This document shows positions 44,148 to 52,618 of a stretch of DNA of 64,000 nt, one piece after another. The notes below the pieces were generated by a model. It was not told the DNA's origin. It worked only from the letters and a program-made list of their open reading frames with translations, and made no database searches. Source of the DNA: Halobaculum roseum (lineage in GTDB: Archaea; Halobacteriota; Halobacteria; Halobacteriales; Haloferacaceae); contig NZ_CP082286.1 of assembly GCF_019880245.1 (NCBI RefSeq), positions 824,521 to 888,520 on the forward strand, written 5' to 3'. A program made the translations under genes and the position numbers. Every line of letters begins with the position of its first letter. The stretch's first letter is position 1.

Positions 44148-44250
44148 CTGGCGCGACAGACCGTCAGCCCGTCCGGTTCGCGAGGACCGCGTTGACCGTC
44201 GCCCCGCCTCGCCCGCAAACCACACAAGGGGGACCGCCGAAGCGACGCGT

Positions 44251-44487
44251 ATGAACGACGAGAACGGCGGCGACGGCGCAGGTGACGGCGAGGGAGACAG
44301 CACCGGCGCCGGGATGCACGAGGCCGTCGCGGCGTTCCTGGCGGGCGCCGACGACGTGTACGGGGAGTACGACCAGGGGTACATGGACGCCGACGCGGCG
44401 CTGTCGATACTGTCGAGCCGGATCGACGACCTCCGAGACGCGGCCGAATCCGCCGCGGACGCCGGCGGCGACGGCGGCGACGAGTAG
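44251..44487 (+). CDS. small acidic protein, unknown function
   Basis: A 78-residue protein with Gly/Asp-rich ends and a central helical segment of about 45 residues (MHEAVAAFLAGADDVYGEYD, then MDADAALSILSSRIDDLRDA). It resembles a short regulator or adaptor. It sits about 100 bases upstream of grpE on the same strand but has no visible link to it. No family recognised. Confidence 0.6.
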   Translation: MNDENGGDGAGDGEGDSTGAGMHEAVAAFLAGADDVYGEYDQGYMDADAALSILSSRIDDLRDAAESAADAGGDGGDE

Positions 44488-44592
44488 GACGGCACCGACG
44501 ACGAGCAGGGCGACGCGGAGGACGGTCCGTCGTCGGGGACGGCCACGCCCGGATCCGCAATCCGTATTTCCGCGCGACCGCTTCGATGGGGT

Positions 44593-45222
44593 ATGAGCGA
44601 GGAGGCCGACGCCGGACACGACGACCCCGAGGACGCGACAGACGCCGCAGGCGACGCGGCGGGCACCGACGCGCGCCAGGAGTCGACCGAGCGCGACGGC
44701 GACGACGTGACCGAGACCGCGCTGGCCGACGAGGTCGCCAAGTACGACGACGCGCTGGCGGCGGAGGTCGCCGCCCTCGAACGCGAGGCCGTCGAGTCCA
44801 CAGAGCGCGTGGAGGAACTGGAGTCGAGCCTGCGGCGGACGAAGGCGGACTTCCAGAACTACAAGAAGCGCGCGAAGAAGCGCCAGGAGCAGGAGAAGGC
44901 GCGCGCGACCGAGTCGCTCGTGAGCCGCCTCACCGAGGTTCGGGACAACCTCGTGCGCGCGCTCGACCAGGAGGAGGACGTCGACATCCGCCCCGGCGTC
45001 GAGTCCACGCTGGAGACGTTCGACCGGATCCTCGCCGAGGAGAACGTCGAGGTGATCGACCCCGAGTCGGGGCAGGAGGTGGACCCCGAGCGCCACGAGG
45101 TGATGATGCGCGTCGACTCCGAGCAGCCGGAGGGTACCATCGCCGACGTGTACAAGCAGGGGTACGAGATGGCCGACAAGGTGATCGAAGCGGCCCAGGT
45201 GACGGTTAGCGACGGCGAGTAG
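44593..45222 (+). CDS. grpE: GrpE nucleotide-exchange factor
   Basis: A 209-residue co-chaperone that releases ADP from DnaK. An acidic disordered N-terminus (residues 1-65) leads into the long dimerisation coiled coil (EVAALEREAVESTERVEELE, then RRTKADFQNYKKRAKKRQEQ, which includes the conserved FQNYKKR). The C-terminal beta domain has EVIDPESGQEVDPERHEVMM and GTIADVYKQGYEMADKVIEA. One gene (alpha/beta hydrolase) separates it from dnaK. Confidence 0.95.
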   Translation: MSEEADAGHDDPEDATDAAGDAAGTDARQESTERDGDDVTETALADEVAKYDDALAAEVAALEREAVESTERVEELESSLRRTKADFQNYKKRAKKRQEQEKARATESLVSRLTEVRDNLVRALDQEEDVDIRPGVESTLETFDRILAEENVEVIDPESGQEVDPERHEVMMRVDSEQPEGTIADVYKQGYEMADKVIEAAQVTVSDGE

Positions 45223-45258
45223 GCGTACCGTTTTGTCGCCGCCGCGAGACGAAGTCGT

Positions 45259-45960
45259 GTGAACGTCACCGTCCACGGTCCCGTCGACGGCGACCCCCTG
45301 TGGTTCGTGATGGGGTGGGGAAACACGCCCGCACAGCCCGCGGTCGGCTGGCTGCTCGACACCCTCGCCGACGCCGGGTTCCGCACCCGGGCCGTCGAGA
45401 TCCCGACGAACGTCAGTCGCTTCGAGCGCGAGTACCTCGACCCGCTGGCAGCCGTCGTCGACGAGGAACCGGCCGCGGACCGCGTGCTCTCACACAGCAC
45501 CGGCGGACTGATCGCCGCTCACGCCATCGACGCCGGCGTGCTGCCCGAGCGGGCCGTCCACCTCAGCCCGTGGTGGGGGCTGCACCCGAGTCAGCGGATC
45601 CCGTTCCGCGTGCTCGGAGCCCTCCCGACGAGCCGGGAACTCACCTCGGTGGAGCCGGACCGCGAGACGCTGGGCGAGCGCGCGGAGCCGAGCGAGCGCG
45701 ATCCCGTCGGGCTGTCGCCGTCGTTCGTGCGGGAGGTCCGCCGCGCGCAGTCGTCGCTGCCGGCCGCGGGCGACGGGGAGGTCGCGTTCTGTACGCTGAC
45801 CGACGGCCTCGTCGGGGTCGACGCCGTCGGCGAACGGCTGTCCGCCGACAGGATCCGGCTGTACGACGGCGGTCACGAGTGCTTCGCGTCGACGGGACGG
45901 GAAGCGATCGTCGCGGACGCGGTCGCTGTGCTGCGGGACGGGCCGGAGGCACTGGAGTAG
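45259..45960 (+). CDS. alpha/beta-hydrolase-like protein between grpE and dnaK
   Basis: A 233-residue protein from a GTG, 36 bases after grpE. WFVMGWGNTPAQPAVGWLLD resembles the oxyanion-loop region. The nucleophile elbow reads LSHSTGGLIAAHAID (SHSTGG, the usual GxSxG with the first Gly replaced by Ser). A late GGHECFASTG offers the catalytic histidine, and DGLVGVDAVGERL the acid region. Esterase or lipase-like activity is possible; the substrate is unknown. Its presence inside the chaperone locus is unusual, and the strand and spacing suggest co-transcription with grpE. Confidence 0.82.
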   Translation: MNVTVHGPVDGDPLWFVMGWGNTPAQPAVGWLLDTLADAGFRTRAVEIPTNVSRFEREYLDPLAAVVDEEPAADRVLSHSTGGLIAAHAIDAGVLPERAVHLSPWWGLHPSQRIPFRVLGALPTSRELTSVEPDRETLGERAEPSERDPVGLSPSFVREVRRAQSSLPAAGDGEVAFCTLTDGLVGVDAVGERLSADRIRLYDGGHECFASTGREAIVADAVAVLRDGPEALE

Positions 45961-46131
45961 GCGGGTCGAGCGACCGGGTCGATCCGGCTGGATTCGCGGT
46001 TCGTGATAAGCGTTGCCACTCGATGGAATCCATCGGCGGGATAATCGCAACACGGCGGCGGTGTGGGGGGAGACCGCGGTACGCTCTGTCTAGTAACGTT
46101 TAACGGACTCGCGGCGCTATTCGGGGCCAAG

Positions 46132-48051
46132 ATGGCGACCAACAAGATCCTCGGGATCGACCTCGGGACCACGAACTCGGCGTTCGCGGTGATGGAGGGG
46201 GACGACCCAGAGATCATCGTGAACGGCGAGGGCGACCGAACGACGCCGTCCGTCGTCGCGTTCACCGACGACGGCGAGCGGCTCGTCGGCAAGCCCGCGA
46301 AGAACCAGGCCGTCCAGAACCCCGACCGCACGATCCAGTCGATCAAGCGGCACATGGGCGATGAGGACTACTCCGTCGAGATCGACGGGGAGGACTACAC
46401 ACCCCAGGAGATCTCGGCGATGATCCTCCAGAAGATCAAGCGCGACGCCGAGGAGTACCTCGGCGACGACGTGGAGAAGGCGGTCATCACGGTCCCCGCG
46501 TACTTCAACGACAAGCAGCGCCAGGCAACGAAGGACGCCGGCGAGATCGCCGGCTTCGACGTCGAGCGCATCGTCAACGAGCCGACCGCGGCGTCGATGG
46601 CGTACGGCCTCGACGACGAGTCCGACCAGACGGTGATGGTGTACGACCTCGGGGGCGGCACCTTCGACGTGTCCGTGCTCGACCTGGGCGGCGGCGTCTA
46701 CGAGGTCGTCGCCACGAACGGGGACAACGACCTCGGCGGCGACGACTGGGACGAGGCGATCATCGACCACCTCGCCGACGAGTTCGAGAACGAGCACGGC
46801 ATCGACCTGCGCGAGGACCGGCAGGCGCTCCAGCGCCTGAAGGACGCCGCCGAGGAGGCGAAGATCGAGCTCTCCTCGCGCAAGCAGGCCAGCGTCAACC
46901 TCCCGTTCATCACGGCGACCGACTCCGGCCCGGTCCACCTGGAGACGGAGATCACCCGCGCGACGTTCGAGAGCATCACCGCCGACCTCATCGAGCGCAC
47001 CGTCGAGCCGACCGAGCAGGCGCTCGCGGACGCCGGCTACGACGCCGACGACATCGACGAGGTGATCCTCGTCGGCGGCTCCACCCGGATGCCGCAGGTG
47101 CAGGACAAGGTCGAGGAGATCCTCGGCACCGAGCCGAAGAAGAACGTCAACCCCGACGAGGCGGTCGCGCTGGGCGCGGCCATCCAGGGCGGCGTGCTCT
47201 CGGGCGACGTGGACGACCTCGTCCTGCTCGACGTGACGCCGCTGTCGCTCGGGATCGAGGTGAAGGGCGGCCTCTTCGAGCGTCTCATCGAGAAGAACAC
47301 GACCATCCCGACCGAGGAGTCGAAGATCTTCACGACCGCGGCGGCGAACCAGACCTCGGTGCAGGTGCGTGTCTTCCAGGGCGAACGCGAGATCGCCGAG
47401 GAGAACGAGCTGCTCGGGGAGTTCCAGCTCACCGGCATCCCGCCGGCGCCCGCGGGCACCCCGCAGATCGAGGTGTCGTTCAACATCGACGAGAACGGCA
47501 TCGTGAACGTCGAGGCGGAGGACCAGGGCTCGGGCAACGCCGAGTCGATCACCATCGAGGGGGGCGCCGGTCTCTCCGACGAACAGATCGAGCAGATGCA
47601 GGAGGAGGCCGAGCAGCACGCCGAGGAGGACGAGGAGCGTCGCCGTCGCATCGAGGCCCGCAACGAGGCCGAGAGCGCGGTCCAGCGCGCCGAGACGCTC
47701 CTCGACGAGAACGAGGAGGAGATCGACGACGACCTCGAGTCCGACATCCGCGAGGAGATCGAGGCGCTGCAGGACGTCCTCGCCGACGAGGACGCCGAGA
47801 CCGACGAGATCGAGGACGCCACCGAGTCGCTCTCGGAGGCGCTCCAGGAGATCGGCAAGCAGATGTACCAGCAGCAGGCCCAGGCCGGCCCCGGCGGCGC
47901 GGGCGGCCCCGAGGGCGCCGCGGGCGCCGGTCCGGGCGGCATGGGCGGCATGGGCGGTCAGGGCCCCGGCGCGGGCGCGGCCGCCGACGGCGACGACGAG
48001 GAGTACGTCGACGCCGACTTCGAGGACGTTGAGGACGACGAGGACGCGTAA
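46132..48051 (+). CDS. dnaK: DnaK (Hsp70) chaperone
   Basis: A 639-residue ATP-dependent chaperone. The nucleotide domain has [69 protein letters not shown] and [14 protein letters not shown]. The linker is [17 protein letters not shown], and the substrate domain runs to about residue 500. The lid ends in a Gly/Met-rich and acidic tail ([14 protein letters not shown], then [17 protein letters not shown]). The ATG at 46132 is preceded by a weak TATA-like CGTTTAACGG 32 bases upstream. A GrpE gene precedes and a DnaJ gene follows. Confidence 0.97.
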   Translation: MATNKILGIDLGTTNSAFAVMEGDDPEIIVNGEGDRTTPSVVAFTDDGERLVGKPAKNQAVQNPDRTIQSIKRHMGDEDYSVEIDGEDYTPQEISAMILQKIKRDAEEYLGDDVEKAVITVPAYFNDKQRQATKDAGEIAGFDVERIVNEPTAASMAYGLDDESDQTVMVYDLGGGTFDVSVLDLGGGVYEVVATNGDNDLGGDDWDEAIIDHLADEFENEHGIDLREDRQALQRLKDAAEEAKIELSSRKQASVNLPFITATDSGPVHLETEITRATFESITADLIERTVEPTEQALADAGYDADDIDEVILVGGSTRMPQVQDKVEEILGTEPKKNVNPDEAVALGAAIQGGVLSGDVDDLVLLDVTPLSLGIEVKGGLFERLIEKNTTIPTEESKIFTTAAANQTSVQVRVFQGEREIAEENELLGEFQLTGIPPAPAGTPQIEVSFNIDENGIVNVEAEDQGSGNAESITIEGGAGLSDEQIEQMQEEAEQHAEEDEERRRRIEARNEAESAVQRAETLLDENEEEIDDDLESDIREEIEALQDVLADEDAETDEIEDATESLSEALQEIGKQMYQQQAQAGPGGAGGPEGAAGAGPGGMGGMGGQGPGAGAAADGDDEEYVDADFEDVEDDEDA

Positions 48052-48061
48052 GCGTCCGAGG
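48034..48061. repeat. dnaK 3'-end repeat, copy 1
   Basis: The last codons and stop of dnaK (GACGACGAGGACGCGTAAGC and eight more bases). A near-identical 28-base copy lies at 48197-48224, with TAA changed to TAC and one more change. Confidence 0.7.
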
Positions 48062-48072
48062 AGTGCTCAACT

Positions 48073-48092
48073 CGCCAGAGCTCGCTCTGGCG
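48073..48092 (+). terminator. hairpin after dnaK
   Basis: CGCCAGAGCTCGCTCTGGCG: a 9-bp perfect inverted repeat with a 2-base centre, 22 bases after the dnaK stop. It may terminate, attenuate or stabilise the transcript. Confidence 0.5.
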
Positions 48093-48137
48093 TAGTGGAC
48101 GAGAACGACGACGAGTAGTCGGCGTTCCCGTCTGCTC

Positions 48138-48156
48138 ACGAGAGCGAAGCTCTCGT
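48138..48156 (+). terminator. second hairpin after dnaK
   Basis: ACGAGAGCGAAGCTCTCGT: an 8-bp perfect stem around a GAA loop. Haloarchaeal chromosomes often have such short GC-rich palindromes behind genes. Confidence 0.5.
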
Positions 48157-48196
48157 AGTTTCAGTAACCTCGCCCCGCTCGGTTTCTGCAGTGGAC

Positions 48197-48224
48197 GACG
48201 ACGAGGACTCGTACGCGTCCGAGG
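48197..48224. repeat. dnaK 3'-end repeat, copy 2
   Basis: Matches 26 of 28 bases of 48034-48061. Read in frame it would give DDEDSYASE, without the stop present in copy 1. Confidence 0.7.
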
Positions 48225-48365
48225 GCGGCTTGGCTCGACGGACGACCCCGATGCCGGTCCGGTAGCTGTCCCGATCCGTTTCGACGGTCTCGAACACGGC
48301 CCCGATCAGTCCCTCCGCGAGCCACGCGATTGAAATAGCACGAGCGACCAACCAACGAACAACCA

Positions 48366-49541
48366 ATGAGCGAGGACTTCTACGACGTGCTCGGGGTCTC
48401 GCGGGACGCCTCCGAGGAGGAGATCAAGCAGGCGTACCGCCAGAAGGCCACCGAGTACCATCCCGACGTCAGCGACGAGCCCGACGCCGAGGAGAAGTTC
48501 AAGAAGGTCAAGAAGGCCAAGGAGGTCCTCACGGACGAGGAGAAGCGGCAGGCGTACGACCGGATGGGCCACGACCAGTTCGAGCAGGCCGAGAAGCGCG
48601 GCGGCTTCGACGGCGGCCCCGGCGGCGCCGGCGGCGGCATGGGCGGCGGCCCCTTCGGCGGCGGCGGAATGGGCGGCGGCATGGGCGGCGGCGGCATGGG
48701 CGGCCTCGGCGACATCTTCGAGGAGTTCTTCGGCGGCGGGGGCGGCGGCCGCGGCGGTCCGCGTCCGGGGAAGGACCTCCGGACGAACCTGGACATCACG
48801 CTGCAGGAGGCCCACGACGGCATCACCAAGCAGTTCTCCGTCGCGCGCCCGACGCGCTGTGAGGAGTGCGGCGGGAGCGGTCACCCGGAGGACGCGGACG
48901 TGCGGACGTGTCCGCAGTGTGACGGCCGCGGGCAGGTGACCCAGGTGCAGCAGACGCCGCTCGGGCGCGTCCAGCAGCGGGGCACGTGTCCCAACTGCGA
49001 GGGCGAGGGCGAGCTGTACTCCGAGGACTGCGCCGTCTGTGACGGCTCGGGGATCACCCGCGAGGAGACCACCCTCACGGTGGACGTGCCCGCGGGCATC
49101 GAGGACGGGCAGACGCTCCGGATGGACGGCGAGGGCGCCCCCGGCGAGCCCGGCGCCCGCGACGGCGACCTCCTCATCGAGGTGCGCGTCGAGGGCGACG
49201 ACCGCTTCGAGCGCGACGGCGCCGACCTCCACCTCACCGAGCCCGTCTCGTTCCCGCAGGCCGTCTTCGGCGACACGATCCAGCTGGAGACGCTCGACGG
49301 GAGCGTCGAGTTCGAGGTACCGGCCGGCACCCAGAGCGGGGAGACGTTCCGCCTGAAGGGGAAGGGGATGCCCCGCCTGCGTCGACGCGGCAACGGCGAC
49401 CTGTACGTGCAGGTGCAGGTCGTCACGCCCGACGACCTCACGAGCGAGCAGCGCGAGGCGCTCAAGGAGTTCGCTGAGGCCGGCGGCGAGGAGATCGACG
49501 TGAGCGAGGGCTTCTTCGAGAAGATCAAGAACTCGCTGTAG
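48366..49541 (+). CDS. dnaJ: DnaJ (Hsp40) co-chaperone
   Basis: A 391-residue type I DnaJ. The J domain (residues 4-70) has EDFYDVLGVSRDASEEEIKQ and the catalytic triplet HPD in TEYHPDVSDE. A Gly/Met-rich region (GGGMGGGPFGGGGMGGG, about 48616-48720) follows. Four zinc-binding repeats are CEECGGSG, CPQCDGRG, CPNCEGEG and CAVCDGSG. The two C-terminal substrate domains include PGEPGARDGDLLIEVRVE and RLRRRGNGDLYVQVQVV. It stimulates the DnaK ATPase and delivers clients. Confidence 0.97.
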   Translation: MSEDFYDVLGVSRDASEEEIKQAYRQKATEYHPDVSDEPDAEEKFKKVKKAKEVLTDEEKRQAYDRMGHDQFEQAEKRGGFDGGPGGAGGGMGGGPFGGGGMGGGMGGGGMGGLGDIFEEFFGGGGGGRGGPRPGKDLRTNLDITLQEAHDGITKQFSVARPTRCEECGGSGHPEDADVRTCPQCDGRGQVTQVQQTPLGRVQQRGTCPNCEGEGELYSEDCAVCDGSGITREETTLTVDVPAGIEDGQTLRMDGEGAPGEPGARDGDLLIEVRVEGDDRFERDGADLHLTEPVSFPQAVFGDTIQLETLDGSVEFEVPAGTQSGETFRLKGKGMPRLRRRGNGDLYVQVQVVTPDDLTSEQREALKEFAEAGGEEIDVSEGFFEKIKNSL

Positions 49542-49840
49542 ACGGGGCCGGCCGCGGGCCGCGAGTTGATTCCGGGCTCAGGGGCTCCGTTGATCTCCAC
49601 GTATTCGAGCCATCTACCGCTGAAACAGCCGTTAGCTAGGTGCTGTTAACCGAGCAGACAACGATCTCCTACTGGATCGACACCGCCGTCGATGAAACAG
49701 CCGGTACGTGAGTTTCGTATTGCGCACGGAAGCTACTGTCACTCGAAAATAGCGGGTCGACCACCGTGCGAGTGGAGATCTCACAGAGGGCGATGCAACG
49801 GGGCTTCGGTCCCGATCTCGCCCGCGGTTGCAGGCACCGG
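49542..49840. other. gene-free stretch after dnaJ with possible transposase scrap
   Basis: No intact gene in 299 bases. GC falls from left to right. An 11-base direct repeat TGAAACAGCCG occurs at 49621-49631 and 49693-49703, and a short frame between these resembles part of a haloarchaeal transposase. Confidence 0.5.
49640..49711 (+). pseudogene. possible remnant of an IS transposase
   Basis: The frame between two stop codons reads TTISYWIDTAVDETAG. The YWID...AVDET pattern resembles the segment around the first catalytic Asp of haloarchaeal DDE transposases as I remember them. Nothing else of an element is seen (no terminal repeats, no rest of the frame). The neighbouring gene has lower GC, which would fit past insertion. 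The match is short, so this is a hint only. Confidence 0.25.
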
Positions 49841-51760
49841 TTACTGGTCAGCAGTTCGTGCTTTAATAAACAGGAGGACAGCTGCAAGGCTCAACGGTAC
49901 ACCGATCACCAGATCGAACGGCGAGAGACTCGACGCGAACTCGTAGAAGAGGTTCCGTACGCGGTCGGTCGTGAGATCGGCGAAGATATCCGGTTCCTGT
50001 GCCGCAGGCGGTTCCGTCTGTGATGTCTCCGTCGGTATCGACAGAAGGGTGATCGACCGCGTAGCAAGCGTATAGGACTCGCTCGCATCCGTAACGAGCA
50101 GTTTGACCTGAAGCTCCTCGGATACAACCGGGTCCTCCAAGGTTCCCTCGGTGACAGTTATCTCATCCGCAGTATCGGCCGTTTCGAGTCCGGTCCCACC
50201 ATCGGGCCCATACGGCTGAAACCGGACAGTAACACGACCATCGTCGTTGTCATCGGAGACGACAGCCGCAACGGTTGTCGACCGTGATTCGATCGACAGC
50301 GTGGCCGACTCAAGCCGCTGCTGTTCCCCAGACGGTATCGTGATGGCGAACTCAAACGTTCCGCGAGCATCGCCGCTGGTGTTGGTCGTCCCGTCGGCGA
50401 AGTTCGGCGTCGGGCCGAACACACTGGCGTTCGGTTTCGGTGGGTTCTGTGCTGTCAGGACGTAGGGATCGAGCCAAGACGCAGTGTCTTCGCCCGCGAG
50501 ATCGACGATGATTCCGCGGAACTCCGTGTAGTTGAGACCCCCTTGCCCGCTGTGTTGGTTAACCCGATACATCACGTCGTGTATCGTCGCCTCGCCATCA
50601 GTTGCCTCCCGTAGCTTCACGTCCAAGGCGAACAACACCCGTGAACCTTTCTCGTAACTAGTCCGTCGGTCGTAGGTGTCTACTTCGCCGAGGGTGCTGT
50701 CTTCGTGGTAGTCCCCCTGTGGCCACTTGGTCTCGGGATCGGTTTTGTGTAAGAACGTTGCAGGCCGCCATTCGAGCTGGCCGTTAACAGGTTCGAAATA
50801 CGACCCGTAGTAGGTGGCGCTGCCCTCGGTGAACCACGCCATATCTCGGTTATAATATGTCATCTCATTGATGTGTGCGGTCTCGTGAATATAGATCGAG
50901 AGGGGAGATCCCGCATGTACCACTGCGCTTGCACTCGATGCCCCTCCGGCTGCGATCTGCCCTTCGAGAACGAAGACGGAGACGTCCCGATGAGGGTCGC
51001 CTTCAATTGCGCGTTCGGTTGCCGCAAGGGCTGTAATTGCTTTTTCTGGCGAAACGGCCATGTCGACCCGATCAGGCACGAACAGGGAGATCTCCTTGCC
51101 ATCCGCGCGCTCGGTGTACACGGTGTATTCGCCGGTGACAAATTCCGAGCCAGCGACAGTCCCCTCGCCGTGGACCCGAGCGGTCGTATCCAGGTAGAAC
51201 CCGACGGGCTCCTCGTACACCGAGTCAACGAACCTCCCCTCTGGGGGATCTCCACGCTGGATGACTCCCGAGGGAGACGGGATCGTGACACGGTGCATCC
51301 CGGCGTTTGACTCGTCGGGAAGCGTATGTTCGACCGTGATCGAGGGCGTTGAGGTTGTGGTATCCCACGTGAATTCTTGGCCCTCCTCGAACCCGGTCGT
51401 CTCGACCACGGAGTAACTGTCAATATATTTGATACTTCTGATTCCGAACTGAACGGTGTCGCTTGGAAGGTCGAACGTGTACGTGAACTGTACGGTATCC
51501 GTTCCATTGACACGTTCGATGTCGACTCTGGTGGGTATCACCCGTTCATCGGGGAGGGAGCCGGACACCTGTGGGTTCCCTGACTCGATTTGATCTCCGC
51601 TTGCGGCGCCGAAGTCGTCAGTGGTGTTCGAAGTCGTGGTCTCGGCGGGGGTGGAGGATGTCGGCCCGGATGCACCAGCAACGACAGGTGCCAGCGCCAG
51701 TGTCCCGATCACGAGACAGGCTCCGATGATAGCGAAGGTAGATCGGTTTCGTCGACTCAT
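49841..51760 (-). CDS. membrane-anchored extracellular HEXXH metalloprotease-like protein
   Basis: A 639-residue surface protein. Residues 1-30 are a signal peptide (STFAIIGACLVIGTLALAPV). A Thr/Ser-rich linker and beta-rich region follow. Around residue 294 lies IYIHETAHINEMTYYNRDMA, whose HETAH is an HEXXH zinc motif. It is followed by WFTEGSATYYGSYFE, where the Glu in TEGSA suits a third ligand of gluzincins (M1/M61-like). The C-terminal third has beta-sandwich character. The last 25 residues (DLVIGVPLSLAAVLLFIKA) form a membrane anchor. GC and codon use are lower than in the neighbours, suggesting transfer. The substrate is unknown. Confidence 0.85.
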   Translation of the reverse strand: MSRRNRSTFAIIGACLVIGTLALAPVVAGASGPTSSTPAETTTSNTTDDFGAASGDQIESGNPQVSGSLPDERVIPTRVDIERVNGTDTVQFTYTFDLPSDTVQFGIRSIKYIDSYSVVETTGFEEGQEFTWDTTTSTPSITVEHTLPDESNAGMHRVTIPSPSGVIQRGDPPEGRFVDSVYEEPVGFYLDTTARVHGEGTVAGSEFVTGEYTVYTERADGKEISLFVPDRVDMAVSPEKAITALAATERAIEGDPHRDVSVFVLEGQIAAGGASSASAVVHAGSPLSIYIHETAHINEMTYYNRDMAWFTEGSATYYGSYFEPVNGQLEWRPATFLHKTDPETKWPQGDYHEDSTLGEVDTYDRRTSYEKGSRVLFALDVKLREATDGEATIHDVMYRVNQHSGQGGLNYTEFRGIIVDLAGEDTASWLDPYVLTAQNPPKPNASVFGPTPNFADGTTNTSGDARGTFEFAITIPSGEQQRLESATLSIESRSTTVAAVVSDDNDDGRVTVRFQPYGPDGGTGLETADTADEITVTEGTLEDPVVSEELQVKLLVTDASESYTLATRSITLLSIPTETSQTEPPAAQEPDIFADLTTDRVRNLFYEFASSLSPFDLVIGVPLSLAAVLLFIKARTADQ

Positions 51761-52008
51761 GGGAGTGGGTAATCTCCTGGACTGATCTGTTTCGTCAGAG
51801 TGGGGTCGTCGTCCGCGATGACGGTATCGATGTGTCGCTCAAGCAAACTCAACGATAGATATCGGTTCGACTGTTACTCAGCATAAATCATTGGGTATCC
51901 GTCATACTGTGGACGGGGGGGCTGCCCGCCGGTGATCAGTTAATTCTCTGACTCTACCGATCTACTGCACTGGTTCCGGTAGTGATGGAGGAACCCAACA
52001 GAGCTGCT

Positions 52009-52548
52009 TCAGGACAACTGCGCCGCCAGGTCCGCCTCGGTGATGATCCCGACGGCGTCGCCGCCGTCGGTGACGACGACGGCCTTGTAGTGCTCCAACA
52101 GGTTCCGTATCTCGTCGACGGTCGCGTCCGGGCTCACCGGCGGGAACGACTCCGACATCACCTCGCTGACCGGGAGATCCGCGGCGTCCTCGCCGGCCTG
52201 GTTCACGTCCGAGAAGGATATCGACCCGACCGGCGTCCCGTTCTGGATCACCGGGAGCTGGGAGTACGCCTCCTCCTCCATCAGGTCGACGGCCTCGCGG
52301 ACGGAGTGGTCGGGCGCGACGCTGATCACCGACTCGTGCATGATGTCGCGGGCGCGGACAACCCCGCCCTCGACCTCGTCGAGCGCCTCGACGATGCGCC
52401 GGAGCGTCGACAGGCGAGGGTCCACGTCCCCGCCCTCGATGCGGGCGATCAGCGGCTGCGACACGTCCGCGCGCTCGGCGAGCGCGCTCTGGGTCAGATC
52501 GAGCGAGGTCCGCCGCTCGCGCAGGTCCTGCGGCGTGGGGAGTTCCAT
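52009..52548 (-). CDS. HTH-CBS regulator: XRE-type helix-turn-helix plus two CBS domains
   Basis: A 179-residue cytosolic protein. Residues 5-55 are an XRE-type HTH (LRERRTSLDLTQSALAERAD, then VSQPLIARIEGGDVDPRLST). CBS 1 starts ARDIMHESVISVAPDHSVRE and CBS 2 starts VSEVMSESFPPVSPDATVDE. CBS pairs bind adenosine nucleotides, so ligand-dependent DNA binding is likely. This domain order is conserved in archaea. The ATG at 52548 is 27 bases after a strong TATA-like element. Confidence 0.93.
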   Translation of the reverse strand: MELPTPQDLRERRTSLDLTQSALAERADVSQPLIARIEGGDVDPRLSTLRRIVEALDEVEGGVVRARDIMHESVISVAPDHSVREAVDLMEEEAYSQLPVIQNGTPVGSISFSDVNQAGEDAADLPVSEVMSESFPPVSPDATVDEIRNLLEHYKAVVVTDGGDAVGIITEADLAAQLS

Positions 52549-52568
52549 ACCCGCACGATTACCCGAGG

Positions 52569-52581
52569 TTATTAAAAATCG
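52569..52581 (-). promoter_or_regulatory. TATA-like box for the HTH-CBS gene
   Basis: On the minus strand this reads CGATTTTTAATAA, centred 27 bases before the ATG at 52548; a leaderless transcript is likely. Confidence 0.65.
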
Positions 52582-52618
52582 TTCGGTCGCCGCGGACCGC
52601 ACCGCGGGCGGTTGGGAC

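Larger units (their letters stand above)
48052..48365. other. dnaK-dnaJ intergenic region with hairpins and an echo of the dnaK end
   Basis: A 314-base region without a convincing gene. It holds two perfect hairpins (48073-48092 and 48138-48156), a 28-base copy of the dnaK end (48197-48224), and just before dnaJ an AT-richer GATTGAAATAG element (about 48328-48338) that could be its promoter. A minus-strand frame of 76 codons covers 48136-48366 but starts on the dnaJ ATG and looks fortuitous. Confidence 0.6.

Noticed and set aside
48136-48366. 76-codon minus-strand frame between dnaK and dnaJ
   Set aside because: Its start coincides with the dnaJ ATG, it overlaps the likely dnaJ promoter and a hairpin, and it has no recognisable features.
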